Source of the DNA: Streptomyces sp. NRRL S-244
Lineage (GTDB): Bacteria > Actinomycetota > Actinomycetes > Streptomycetales > Streptomycetaceae
Assembly: GCF_000717915.1 (NCBI RefSeq)
Contig: NZ_JOCX01000026.1
Span: 5,821 to 69,820, forward strand
Length of the DNA: 64,000 bases
Direction of reading: 5' to 3'
A program made the position numbers and the translations under genes. Below the pieces are notes generated by a model. That model was not told the origin of the DNA, did no database searches, and saw nothing but the letters and a program-made list of their open reading frames with translations. Below, in pieces: positions 48,938-56,916 of the stretch (position 1 is its first letter; every line of letters begins with the position of its first letter).

Positions 48938-50926
48938 CTAGTCGAGGGCGTGCGACGCGGCACGGGCCTCCAGGGGGTGCCGGCGTCCGGCGACGGAGGC
49001 GAGCAGGGCGCCGGTGGAGGCGAGGCAGACGACGAGGCAGGAGATGGTGACCGACAGGGACACCGCCGGTGTGCCCACCGAGAGGGCGGAGGTCGCCAGC
49101 AGGGCGGCCACCATGCCCGTGGCGTTGATCAGGTTGAGCCGGCGGCTCGCGTAGGCGTGCAGCACCTCGGCGCTGCCGGAGGGATGCTGACGCCGGGTCT
49201 GGATCTGTTCCAGGACGCTGGCCATGACCACGGCGAAGGGGAACACGCCGGACCACTCGGCGTACTCCACGAAGAGCTCCAGGATCGTCGCGGCCAGACA
49301 GACGAGCAGGCAGAGCAAGGTGACCCAGGTGACGCGGCGGACGTCCTTGCGGCGCGGTACGTAGTACAGCCCGAGCGTGGTGCGTGCGACCCGGTGGGCC
49401 CCCTCTCCGGCGGATCCCTCGCCCTCGGCGGAGTCCGCGAATCGGGCGACGAACTGCTCCGGCAGCCCTTGAGGGGCCTCGTCCTCCCAGTCGTCGGACG
49501 GGGCGACGACCGGCTCGATGGCCCACCGCGCATCGGACGTCCCGATGCCGGCCAGCTCGACCCCTTCGGGCGCGGGGACGGCCAGCCGGTTGCGGGCCTC
49601 GGTCGGCAGGCAGAGCTCCAGCTCCGCCGAGACCCCGAGCAGCCCGTGGCGGCGCAGGACGCATTTGCCGTCGTAGCCGTAGTGCAGCCGCGGGGAGGTG
49701 CCGTACGCATTGTCCAACTCGGCGACCAGCGGCAGGTATCGGGTGGCCGCGCGGATCCGGGCGCCCAGGTCGCCGTCCGCCGCCTCGGTCGCCGTCTGCA
49801 GCAGCGTGGCGACGGCCTCGTGCTGGCGGCTCTGCACGGCGGAGCCGAGGGCGAGGGAGAGCCCGCGGTGCGGGGCGCGGACTTCGATGCCGTGTCCGCG
49901 TCGGCGGCCGGTGTCGCCGTCGCCGTCGTCGGCCCCGCTGTCGTCCGCGAGCCAGTACGAGACCGCGTTCGCGATGTGCGACTGCACCTCGATCTGCTTC
50001 AGCGAGGGCACCACCCCGCCGTTCGCATCCCTGATGTCGAGCTTGTCCAGCGTCTCGCCGTAGTTCCACGGGAAGATGTCGATCACCGCGTGGGTGTTGT
50101 GGATACCGGAGGCGTGCAGCGTCGAGGTGACCGAGTGGTGCGCCCTGCGCCGGCCGGTCACCTCGACCATGTGGTCGCGGCGCATGACGGTGTGCGGGAA
50201 GTGCGCGAACTGCTCCGCGACGGACAGGCTCGCGGACACCTCCGGCATGCCCCGACGGTCCGAGCCCCGCCCGGCCTCCAGCGCCAGCGCCGCCGTCAGG
50301 GTCGGGGCGGGGGCCTGGCGTTCGCTGTAGTACGTGACCAGGTCGCGGGCGAGCCGGCCGATCCGCGCGGCGGCCAGGTCGCGCGGGGGCCGGGAACCGG
50401 CCAGCAGTCCGTCCAGCCGTACGATCGCCCGGTCGTCGACCTCCGACTGGGTGGCCAGGATCAGCGCGACGGACCGTACGACCTCCGCCAGCAGGGTGAG
50501 CTCGCGGGTGTCCGCCCCCGACTTGAGCGCCGCGGCCGCCGCCCGGCTCGCCGCCTCCGGATGGCCGGCGAGCAGGGCCGTGTGGGAGACGGCCGCCAGC
50601 CGGCCCAGGGCCCGGTCCGGATTGGCGCAGGCCAGGTGGCGGACCTGCTCGACGTACCAGCCGATCCTGTCGGTGTTGAACGGGTCGAGCGGCTGGTAGT
50701 AGTACGCGGCGGCCAGCCGGTGCGCGCGTCTGAGCGTCGAGTCGTTCTCCTCGCCGAGCCGGTCGAGGAGGTCCTTGCGCAGCAGGGGCCGCAGCCGGAA
50801 CTCCTCGGTCGCCGCCATCGGGCGGGGCTCGATCACGGGCAGCCGCACCAGTGGCCCGCTGTCGGCCGGCACCCCGAGCGCATCGGCGGTGTACTCGACG
50901 ATGTCCGGATCGAACCAGTCGTACAC
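48938..50926 (-). CDS. C-terminal part of split STAND-type ATPase (four TM helices)
   Basis: A 662-aa frame if read from GTG 50926. It has no ribosome site, and it is in the same frame as the upstream ATPase gene, separated from it by one TGA (51017-51019) and 30 sense codons. The 30 codons read PLDTDLVLRRIRGTFAALPP and then continue into LLEHLCVYDWFDPDIVEYTADALGV, the typical winged-helix segment of a STAND NTPase. After a large helical region, the C-terminus has four TM segments (VTWVTLLCLLVCLAATILELF, GVFPFAVVMASVLEQI, NATGMVAALLATSALSV, LSVTISCLVVCLASTGALLASV). The best reading is the second half of one membrane-anchored gene interrupted by a stop. Confidence 0.7.
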   Translation of the reverse strand: MYDWFDPDIVEYTADALGVPADSGPLVRLPVIEPRPMAATEEFRLRPLLRKDLLDRLGEENDSTLRRAHRLAAAYYYQPLDPFNTDRIGWYVEQVRHLACANPDRALGRLAAVSHTALLAGHPEAASRAAAAALKSGADTRELTLLAEVVRSVALILATQSEVDDRAIVRLDGLLAGSRPPRDLAAARIGRLARDLVTYYSERQAPAPTLTAALALEAGRGSDRRGMPEVSASLSVAEQFAHFPHTVMRRDHMVEVTGRRRAHHSVTSTLHASGIHNTHAVIDIFPWNYGETLDKLDIRDANGGVVPSLKQIEVQSHIANAVSYWLADDSGADDGDGDTGRRRGHGIEVRAPHRGLSLALGSAVQSRQHEAVATLLQTATEAADGDLGARIRAATRYLPLVAELDNAYGTSPRLHYGYDGKCVLRRHGLLGVSAELELCLPTEARNRLAVPAPEGVELAGIGTSDARWAIEPVVAPSDDWEDEAPQGLPEQFVARFADSAEGEGSAGEGAHRVARTTLGLYYVPRRKDVRRVTWVTLLCLLVCLAATILELFVEYAEWSGVFPFAVVMASVLEQIQTRRQHPSGSAEVLHAYASRRLNLINATGMVAALLATSALSVGTPAVSLSVTISCLVVCLASTGALLASVAGRRHPLEARAASHALD

Positions 50927-51016
50927 GCAGAGGTGTTCGAGCAGCGAGCGCCGGGCGGGCGGCAGCGCGGCGAACGTGCCGCGGATGCGGCGCAGGACGA
51001 GGTCCGTGTCCAGGGG

Positions 51017-51781
51017 TCAGCCCTCCCGGGTGAAGTGGGACAGGAACTCCGAGATCGCCGAAGGGAGCCCGTCCAGTCTGCTGCACAGCTCCTCGGCGGA
51101 CCCCTTGAGCTCTTCGATGCCTACCAGGTCGATCCACTCCTGGACGGTCGCGGCGTCGAACGGGGGCAGGATCAGGTTCCGGACGGCGCCGGCGTAGGGG
51201 TGCGAGAGGCTGGGGACGCTCCGCCCGGCGAGGAAGACGGTGATGCGGCGGGTGGCCAGCAGGTCCGGCAGGAAGCTGGTGCTGATCCAGCGCTGCAGCG
51301 GGGGCTCGCAGCGGTCGAAGCCGTCCAGGACCACGATCGGGCCGGAGCCGGAGCCGGAGCCGGAGCCGGTCGCCGACTCGGCCAGGCGCGCGACGAGTTC
51401 GTCGCTCATGGCCGAGTTCTGGGTCTCGCGGTCGGCGTTGACGCTCAGGGCGATGTCCAGGTGCGAGCGGTCCATCGACATCCCGTGGAAGTTCACCGTC
51501 GGCACCTCGCCGTAGCGCTGCTTGAGCGCGCGGAAGGAGTCCATCGCGATGCCCTGCCCGGACGCCTGCCAGCAGATGCGGTTCAGTACGTCGAACGCGG
51601 CCCAGGTGGTGGCGAGGTCGACGTGGCAGACGGTGCTGTCACCGTGCCGCTGGTGAAGCTCGATGAGCAGGGCGGTCTTGCCGATTCCCTCGTCGCCCTC
51701 GAAGAACAGGGCCCGGTGCGGGGCGCCGTCGCTGATCACTCGGGCGGCATCCGCCAGTTGCTCGGCGCGGTCTACGTGCAC
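51017..51781 (-). CDS. N-terminal P-loop ATPase part of split STAND gene
   Basis: A 254-aa protein: MHVDRAEQLADAARVISDGAPHRALFFEGDEGIGKTALLIELHQRHG gives the Walker A (GDEGIGKT, ~29-36), and GPIVVLDGFDRCEPPLQRWISTSFLPDLLA is the Walker B/sensor region with LAGR and LPPFDAATVQEWIDLVGI. A Gly-Ser run encoded by a 6-bp repeat lies just before Walker B. This is a NACHT/STAND-like NTPase that stops abruptly at TREG-TGA. The same frame stays open for 30 codons and then joins the 662-aa frame downstream. GTG 51781 follows GGGGGGAAGA. It is downstream of, and probably co-transcribed with, the small TM gene. Confidence 0.78.
   Translation of the reverse strand: MHVDRAEQLADAARVISDGAPHRALFFEGDEGIGKTALLIELHQRHGDSTVCHVDLATTWAAFDVLNRICWQASGQGIAMDSFRALKQRYGEVPTVNFHGMSMDRSHLDIALSVNADRETQNSAMSDELVARLAESATGSGSGSGSGPIVVLDGFDRCEPPLQRWISTSFLPDLLATRRITVFLAGRSVPSLSHPYAGAVRNLILPPFDAATVQEWIDLVGIEELKGSAEELCSRLDGLPSAISEFLSHFTREG
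51342..51371. repeat. Hexanucleotide repeat encoding Gly-Ser in the STAND ATPase gene
   Basis: Five tandem CCGGAG units (the last is CCGGTC). They encode the GSGSGSGSG tract immediately before the Walker B strand. It is the same kind of in-frame 6-bp repeat as in the WD40 gene. Confidence 0.8.
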
Positions 51782-51823
51782 GCTTTCTTCCCCCCGGAAG
51801 TCCCCTGAGCGTTGCCGACCGGA

Positions 51824-52210
51824 TCAACTGGCGGGCTGCCCGCCGCCGCTGCCAGGTCCCGTGCCCGTCCCCGTGCCTGTCCCCGGCCCCGGCCCCTTCC
51901 CCGGCCCCGCTCCGGTGTCGGGTTCGGGGTCGCCGTCCTTGCGCACGACGATCCAGCTCTCCTCCACCTTGGTGTCCACGAGCCCGACCTTAGCCCCCTT
52001 GACCGTGCTGACCAGGGACTTCAGGATCTTGGAGCGCTTCGTGTGCACGTCCTGCCGGCCCGGGTCCGGCTCCGGGGAGGCCTCGAAGGCGATGCCCCAC
52101 AGCCGCACCCGGAGCTTCTTGATCCGGTGCCGCATGGACCACAGGACGAGGCCCAGCACCACCACGACGACCACGGCCACGGCGGCCTGCTGCCAGTTCT
52201 CGATGGCCAC
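51824..52210 (-). CDS. Small single-pass membrane protein upstream of the STAND ATPase
   Basis: A 128-aa protein with one N-terminal membrane helix (QQAAVAVVVVVVLGLVLWSM) followed by a basic stretch (RHRIKKLRVRLWGIAFEASPEPD). A soluble middle (KILKSLVSTVKGAKVGLVDTKVEESWIVVRKDGDPEPD) comes next. The C-terminal tail is Gly-Pro/Gly-Thr and encoded by imperfect 6-bp repeats. The basic juxtamembrane region points to the cytoplasm. GTG 52210 has GAGGGGG upstream. It lies 42 bp upstream of the ATPase start in the same orientation, so it is probably a partner of the membrane-anchored NTPase. No known family. Confidence 0.68.
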   Translation of the reverse strand: MAIENWQQAAVAVVVVVVLGLVLWSMRHRIKKLRVRLWGIAFEASPEPDPGRQDVHTKRSKILKSLVSTVKGAKVGLVDTKVEESWIVVRKDGDPEPDTGAGPGKGPGPGTGTGTGTGPGSGGGQPAS

Positions 52211-52287
52211 GCCTACCCCCCTCGGTTGGCTTGATAGCGCCGAATGATGGCACGCGCCGGACCGCTCGATTCCGAGCAACGATGGAT

Positions 52288-52995
52288 TCAGGCCATGTGC
52301 GGATGTGTCGACAGCGCCGCCTCGACCGCGGCTTCGGCGTGGATCCGTGCGGTGGGGAAGACGGGTACGGGGCTGTCCCCGGCGCCGATGAGCAGCTCGA
52401 TCTCGGTGCAGCCGAGGATGATCCCCTGGGCGCCGCCGGCCACGAGCCCCTGGATGACGCGCTGGTAGGCGGCGCGCGACTCCTCGCGGACGATGCCCAG
52501 GCACAGCTCCTCGTAGATCACTCGGTGCACGAGCGCGCGCCCCTCGGTGTCCGGGACGCACACCTCCAGCCCGCTCGCGGCGAGTCGGCCCCGGTAGAAC
52601 TCCTGCTCCATCGTGAACGCGGTGCCCAACAGGCCGACGCGCGTCAGCCCCGCCGCCTTCACGGCGTCGGCGGTGGCATCGGCGAGGTGCAGCAGCGGCA
52701 CCGAGATGCCGGCCTGGACCCGGTCGGCGACCTTGTGCATGGTGTTGGTGCAGATGAGGACGAGATCCGCACCGGCCGCTTCCAGCCGCTGGGCGGCCGC
52801 CGCCAACACCTCTCCGGCCTCGGCCCACCGCCCCTCGGTCTGGAGCCGCTCGATCTCCGCGAAGTCCACGGAATACAGCACGCACCGGGCCGAATGCAGC
52901 CCCCCGAGCCGGTCGCGGGTGAGCTCGTTCAGCAGCCGGTAGTACTGGGCGGTCGACTCCCAGCTCATTCCTCCGAGCAGTCCGATCGTCTTCAT
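52288..52995 (-). CDS. Aspartate/glutamate racemase family protein
   Basis: A 235-aa racemase with both catalytic Cys motifs: LVLICTNTMHKVAD (first Cys) and GIILGCTEIELLI (second Cys), plus the N-terminal GGMSWESTAQYY and GTAFTMEQEFYRGRL. Family enzymes interconvert L- and D-Asp or Glu by two-base Cys catalysis without PLP; the YgeA-like group has broad substrate use. ATG 52995 is preceded by an AT-rich stretch (ACTGTTACCGTATCTGCTT on the minus strand) that could hold the promoter; the ribosome site is weak. No neighbouring amino-acid pathway. Confidence 0.88.
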   Translation of the reverse strand: MKTIGLLGGMSWESTAQYYRLLNELTRDRLGGLHSARCVLYSVDFAEIERLQTEGRWAEAGEVLAAAAQRLEAAGADLVLICTNTMHKVADRVQAGISVPLLHLADATADAVKAAGLTRVGLLGTAFTMEQEFYRGRLAASGLEVCVPDTEGRALVHRVIYEELCLGIVREESRAAYQRVIQGLVAGGAQGIILGCTEIELLIGAGDSPVPVFPTARIHAEAAVEAALSTHPHMA

Positions 52996-53134
52996 AAGCA
53001 GATACGGTAACAGTCTATATAAGCATAAGGATTGCTTTGGTTTGCTGTGCGGGCGGCTGAACCACTCGCCGCCGGTGCCGGGGGTCCCGGCGCCGGCGGC
53101 GGCTCGTGGTTCGGTGGTTGATCACCCCCAACGG

Positions 53135-53326
53135 TCAGGACTCCGCGGAGCCCTCGCGCATGACGTTTTGGAAGGCCGTCATGCACGGCATGCAGTGGTG
53201 GTCTGTTTCGGCGTTGCCTCCCGGCTGGAGGGGGCGGCCGCACAGGGTGGCCCGGCGATCACGGGCGACGACGTGCCATACGAGGCCGGGCCCTGTGGCC
53301 GCCTCACCGACCTGCATTTCATACAT
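53135..53326 (-). CDS. Small Cys/His-rich protein
   Basis: A 63-aa protein starting MYEMQVGEAATGPGLVWHVVARD. It has possible metal ligands H (VWHVV), C (ATLCGRPL) and the HCMPC motif near the end (HHCMPCMTAFQNVMREG). This spacing of C, H-C and C suggests a small zinc-ribbon-like or iron-sulphur unit. GGAG lies 7 bp before ATG 53326. A longer frame to 53467 has atypical composition and no ribosome site. It is divergent from the HelD-like gene. The function is unknown, and a spurious frame cannot be excluded. Confidence 0.5.
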   Translation of the reverse strand: MYEMQVGEAATGPGLVWHVVARDRRATLCGRPLQPGGNAETDHHCMPCMTAFQNVMREGSAES

Positions 53327-53593
53327 GAGAGTGCTCCATGTGGTGGACAGCTCTGTGTCTCCACCAAAGCAGGGCGTGGCGCCGAAAGCCTGACAAGTGG
53401 GCCGTCCGGGTGATATCCGGGCGCTCGGCTCGCTCACCCGTTCGATGCGTGCGGTGGGGCGCCGCAATACAGAAAACCCCGGACCAATTGACGGCCGGGG
53501 TATTCGTCAGCGTATATTTGATGTTTCACGCCCTGATTGAAAACAGGACATGAAAAAGCTTTACGAGGACATCGTATCGGGTCGGGAGTGGCA
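53327..53593. promoter_or_regulatory. AT-rich upstream region of HelD-like gene
   Basis: About 267 bp between divergent genes, with a dyad ACCCCGG-N12-CCGGGGT (53476-53501, loop containing CCAATTGACGG) and an AT-rich downstream stretch (53502-53570). Possible promoter parts TTGATG (53518) and TTGAAA (53537) are present, but no confident -10. No palindrome resembling a rifamycin-associated element was recognised. Confidence 0.45.
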
Positions 53594-55870
53594 TTGTCAA
53601 CCGTGGAATTCCGTAATGAGCAGCAATTCATCGACGAGCTCTATGCGCGCCTGGACGACCTGCGCGACCAGGCCGAACGGGCCGTGCAACAGGCTCTGTC
53701 CGGGGCGGGGACCGGGTTTCAGGCACGACTGGAGCGGGACGTGGTCGTCGCCGAGCAGTCCGGCCTCCTTTCCGCGCTGAACGCGGGCGAGAACGGTCTG
53801 TGTTTCGGCCGCCTCGAGTTCTCCGACGGACGGGACCACCACATCGGCCGTATCGGAATCAGGCAGGACGACGCCGACCGCACCCCCCTCGTCCTCGACT
53901 GGCGGGCCGAGGTCGCCCGCCCGTTCTACCTCGCGACCGGGCATTTCCCCATGGGCCTGCGCCGGCGCCGGCACATCACCACCCGCGGCCGTGAGGTCAC
54001 GGCCCTGCACGACGAGATCCTCGACCTCGCCGACACCGAGCGCACCGGCCACGAGGGGGCCGACGCCGACGCCGTGCTGCTCGCCGCGCTCGACGCCGCC
54101 CGCACCGGCCGCATGCACGACATCGTCCAGACCATCCAGGCCGAGCAGGACCGCATCATCCGCTCGCCCCACCGCGGCGTACTGGTGGTGGAGGGCGGCC
54201 CGGGAACCGGGAAGACGGCCGTCGCCCTGCACCGGGCCGCCTACCTCCTCTACGCCCACCGCGAGCTGCTCGCCAAGCGCGGCGTGCTGATCGTCGGACC
54301 CAACCCGGCGTTCCTCGGCTACATCGGCGAGGTGCTCCCCTCCCTCGGCGAGACCGGCGTCCTGCTCTCCACCCTCGGCGAGCTGTTCCCCGGCATCCGG
54401 GCGACCGGCGCCGACCGGCCCGGCGCCGCAGCCGTGAAGGGCCGCGCCGAGATGGCCGACGTCCTCGCACGCGTCGTAAGCGACCGGCAGGCGCTGCCGG
54501 AGACCATCCCCGCCGGCAGCGGCGAGGACAGCGCCGTACTCCCGGAGCCGGCCCTGGAGATCGACCACGACGACTACGGCACCCTGCGGCTCGACCGGAC
54601 CATGGCGTACGAGGCCCGGGACCGGGCCCGCGCCACCGGGCTGCCGCACAACCTGGCCCGCCCGTACTTCGCGTTCCGCGTCATCGACTCCCTCACCCAG
54701 CAGCTCGCCGACCGGCTCGGCGCCGACCCGTACGGCGGCCCCAACCTGCTGGGCGCCGACGACGTCGCGCAGCTCGGCAAGGAGATCGCGACCAGCGCCG
54801 AGGTGCACGCCGCGATCGACAGCCTCTGGCCGCCCCTCACGCCCCGACAGCTCGTCGCCGACTTCCTCGCGGACCCCACCCATCTCCCCGACCACGAGGC
54901 CGGGTTGATCCGGCGCACGACGGACGACTGGACACCCGCCGACATTCCGCTGCTCGACGAGGCCGCCGAACTGCTCGGCTTCGACGACAGCGCGCAGCGC
55001 GCCGCCGAGGAGCGCGAACGGCAGGAGCGCATCGCGTACGCGCAGGGCGTCCTGGACCTGTCGCAGGGGTCCGAGTCGTACGAGTTCGAGGACATGGAGA
55101 ACGAGTTCCTCGCCGCGCACGACATCATCGACGCCGAGCGGATGGCGGAACGGCAGGAGGAGGCCGACCACCGCAGTGCGGCCGAACGGGCCGCCGCCGA
55201 CCGGACCTGGGCCTTCGGACACGTCATCGTGGACGAGGCGCAGGAACTGTCCGAGATGGCCTGGCGGTTGCTGATGCGGCGCTGCCCCACCCGGTCCATG
55301 ACGCTGGTGGGCGACCCGGCCCAGACCGGCGACGAGGCCGGCTGCGGATCGTGGAAGCGGATCCTGGACCCGTACGTCGGCGACCGCTTCGAGCTGGTGC
55401 GCCTCGGCGTCAACTACCGTACGCCCGCCGAGATCATGGACCTGGCGGCCGCCGTGCTCCGGGCCCGCCACCCCGGATTCGAGCCGCCGAGCTCGGTACG
55501 GTCCACGGGGCAGCGGCCCTGGATCCGGGCGACGGACGACCTCGCCGCCGCGGTCGCGGACGCGGTGCGCGAAGGCGCTCCCGCCGAGGGGCGGGGCGGC
55601 CGGCTGGCGGTGATCGCGCCGCGCCCGCTGCACGACGCGCTGGCGGCCGCGCTGCCCGGCGTACGGGCGGGGGAGGAGCCGGACCTGACCCGTACGGTCG
55701 TCCTGCTGGACCCGCGCCAGGCCAAGGGGCTGGAGTTCGACTCGGTGATCGTCGTGGAGCCCGCGGACCACGAGCCGAGCGACCTGTACGTCGCCCTGAC
55801 CCGGGCCACGCAGACCCTCGGGGTGGTGCACACGGGCCGGCTGCCGGAGGGGCTGGCCGAGCAGCCGTAA
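53594..55870 (+). CDS. HelD/HelR-type superfamily I RNA polymerase-associated motor
   Basis: A 758-aa protein. The N-terminal ~150 residues are a coiled coil plus GxxxFGRLEF-DGRDHHIGRIGIRQ...PLVLDWRAEVARPFYLATG, the HelD signature. UvrD-like motifs follow: Walker A VVEGGPGTGKTAVALHRAAYLL, motif II VIVDEAQELSEMAW, motif III LVGDPAQTGDE, NYRTPAEIM, and the final QAKGLEFDSVIVVEP and LYVALTRATQTL. A highly acidic insert (EFEDMENEFLAAHDIIDAERMAERQEEAD) may act as the primary-channel loop of HelD/HelR, which removes rifamycin or recycles stalled RNA polymerase. TTG 53594 with GGGAG 5 bp upstream fits best; earlier TTG 53537 in frame. Confidence 0.88.
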   Translation: MSTVEFRNEQQFIDELYARLDDLRDQAERAVQQALSGAGTGFQARLERDVVVAEQSGLLSALNAGENGLCFGRLEFSDGRDHHIGRIGIRQDDADRTPLVLDWRAEVARPFYLATGHFPMGLRRRRHITTRGREVTALHDEILDLADTERTGHEGADADAVLLAALDAARTGRMHDIVQTIQAEQDRIIRSPHRGVLVVEGGPGTGKTAVALHRAAYLLYAHRELLAKRGVLIVGPNPAFLGYIGEVLPSLGETGVLLSTLGELFPGIRATGADRPGAAAVKGRAEMADVLARVVSDRQALPETIPAGSGEDSAVLPEPALEIDHDDYGTLRLDRTMAYEARDRARATGLPHNLARPYFAFRVIDSLTQQLADRLGADPYGGPNLLGADDVAQLGKEIATSAEVHAAIDSLWPPLTPRQLVADFLADPTHLPDHEAGLIRRTTDDWTPADIPLLDEAAELLGFDDSAQRAAEERERQERIAYAQGVLDLSQGSESYEFEDMENEFLAAHDIIDAERMAERQEEADHRSAAERAAADRTWAFGHVIVDEAQELSEMAWRLLMRRCPTRSMTLVGDPAQTGDEAGCGSWKRILDPYVGDRFELVRLGVNYRTPAEIMDLAAAVLRARHPGFEPPSSVRSTGQRPWIRATDDLAAAVADAVREGAPAEGRGGRLAVIAPRPLHDALAAALPGVRAGEEPDLTRTVVLLDPRQAKGLEFDSVIVVEPADHEPSDLYVALTRATQTLGVVHTGRLPEGLAEQP

Positions 55871-55898
55871 GCGGGGCCGCGGGCGGGGCGGGGGTCCG

Positions 55899-56816
55899 TC
55901 AGACCGCGGCCGGCGCGAGGAGTTGCAGCGGCTCCAGCGGCTCCAGCGGCCCCGGCCGCTCCCGGCGGACCTGGCGCTCCAGCCCCGCCAGCCGCTCCAG
56001 GCCCGCCCGGCTCTCCGCGTCCACCGGCACCATCGTCACCAGGCGCGGGCCCGCCGCCGGCCCGAGCCACAGATTGGTGTGCTCCAGGTGCAGCAGACCG
56101 ACGTGCGCGTTGCGGATGTACTTCGTCCTGGCGCCCACGCCCAGCACCTCGTGGCGTGCCCACAGCTCCCGGAACTCCGGCGACCGCGCCTCCAGCCGCG
56201 CCAGCAGGGCCTTCCAGGCCGGCTCGGCGAGGTGTTCCGCCATCGCGGCCCGGAACTTGGCCACGATCGTGCGGTTCACCTCGGCGACGTCGGCCATCGA
56301 GGCCCGCCAGTCGGCGTTGGTGAACGCCAGCCACAGGCAGTTGCGGTCCTCGGGCGGCAGCGCGTCCAGGTCGCACAGCAGCCGTCCGTACGAGGCGTTG
56401 TACGCGAGGATGTCGTACCGGCTGTTCTGGATGCAGGCCGGGATCGGCCCGAGCTGGTCGAGCATCGCCCGCAGCGCCGGGGTCACGCTCGGGCACGGCG
56501 CGTGCGGGGCCGGATCGAGGCTGCCGGCCAGCGCGAACAGGTGCGTACGCTCGCTGGCGTCGAGCAGCAGGGCGCGCGCTAGGGCGTCCAGGACCTGCGG
56601 GGAGACCTGGATTTCGCGGGCCTGCTCCAGCCAGGTGTACCAGGTGACACCGACGGCGGAGAGCTGGGCGACCTCCTCGCGGCGCAGCCCCGGGGTGCGC
56701 CGGCGGCGGCCGCGCACCAGCCCCACCTGCTCGGGCGTGATCCGCTCCCGGCGGCTGCGCAGGAAATCGGCCAGCTCGTGCCGGCGTACGTCGCTGTCGG
56801 AGGCAACAGTGGTCAT
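55899..56816 (-). CDS. MmyB-like XRE regulator
   Basis: A 305-aa protein with an XRE HTH (ELADFLRSRRERITPEQVGLVRGRRRRTPGLRREEVAQLSAVGVTWYTWLEQAREIQVSPQVLDALARAL) and a large MmyB-like ligand-binding domain (PIPACIQNSRYDILAYNASYGRLLCDL, NCLWLAFT, DVAEVNRTIVAKFRAAMAEHL). MmyB-like regulators bind fatty-acid-like ligands and often control adjacent oxidoreductases or pumps. ATG 56816 is used; ATG 56834 is in frame. No ribosome site is obvious. It is divergent from a DHA2 MFS gene with GTACCAGG direct repeats between, so it is likely its repressor or activator. Confidence 0.88.
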   Translation of the reverse strand: MTTVASDSDVRRHELADFLRSRRERITPEQVGLVRGRRRRTPGLRREEVAQLSAVGVTWYTWLEQAREIQVSPQVLDALARALLLDASERTHLFALAGSLDPAPHAPCPSVTPALRAMLDQLGPIPACIQNSRYDILAYNASYGRLLCDLDALPPEDRNCLWLAFTNADWRASMADVAEVNRTIVAKFRAAMAEHLAEPAWKALLARLEARSPEFRELWARHEVLGVGARTKYIRNAHVGLLHLEHTNLWLGPAAGPRLVTMVPVDAESRAGLERLAGLERQVRRERPGPLEPLEPLQLLAPAAV

Positions 56817-56861
56817 GCAACCAGGGTGCCGCACCGCTCATCCCGTTGCCAGGTATTCCTT

Positions 56862-56891
56862 GTACCAGGATAAGAAGACTCTGGTACCAGG
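56862..56891. promoter_or_regulatory. Direct repeats between MmyB-type and MFS genes
   Basis: GTACCAGG occurs at 56862-56869 and again at 56884-56891, 22 bp apart (two helical turns). The second is embedded in TGGTACCA, a palindrome. An imperfect third copy, GCCAGGT, lies ~13 bp to the left. Likely operator of the MmyB-type regulator for the divergent genes. Confidence 0.55.
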
Positions 56892-56916
56892 CTGAGCGCA
56901 GGGTGATCGTTTCGGT

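Noticed and set aside
51017..51019. TGA as a selenocysteine codon
   Set aside because: No selenoprotein family or Cys counterpart is known for this position and no convincing downstream hairpin was seen; nonsense change or readthrough is simpler.
53468..53593. Rifamycin-associated element upstream of the HelD-like gene
   Set aside because: The only clear dyad (ACCCCGG-N12-CCGGGGT) does not resemble that element as I recall it; the region is listed only as an AT-rich promoter zone.
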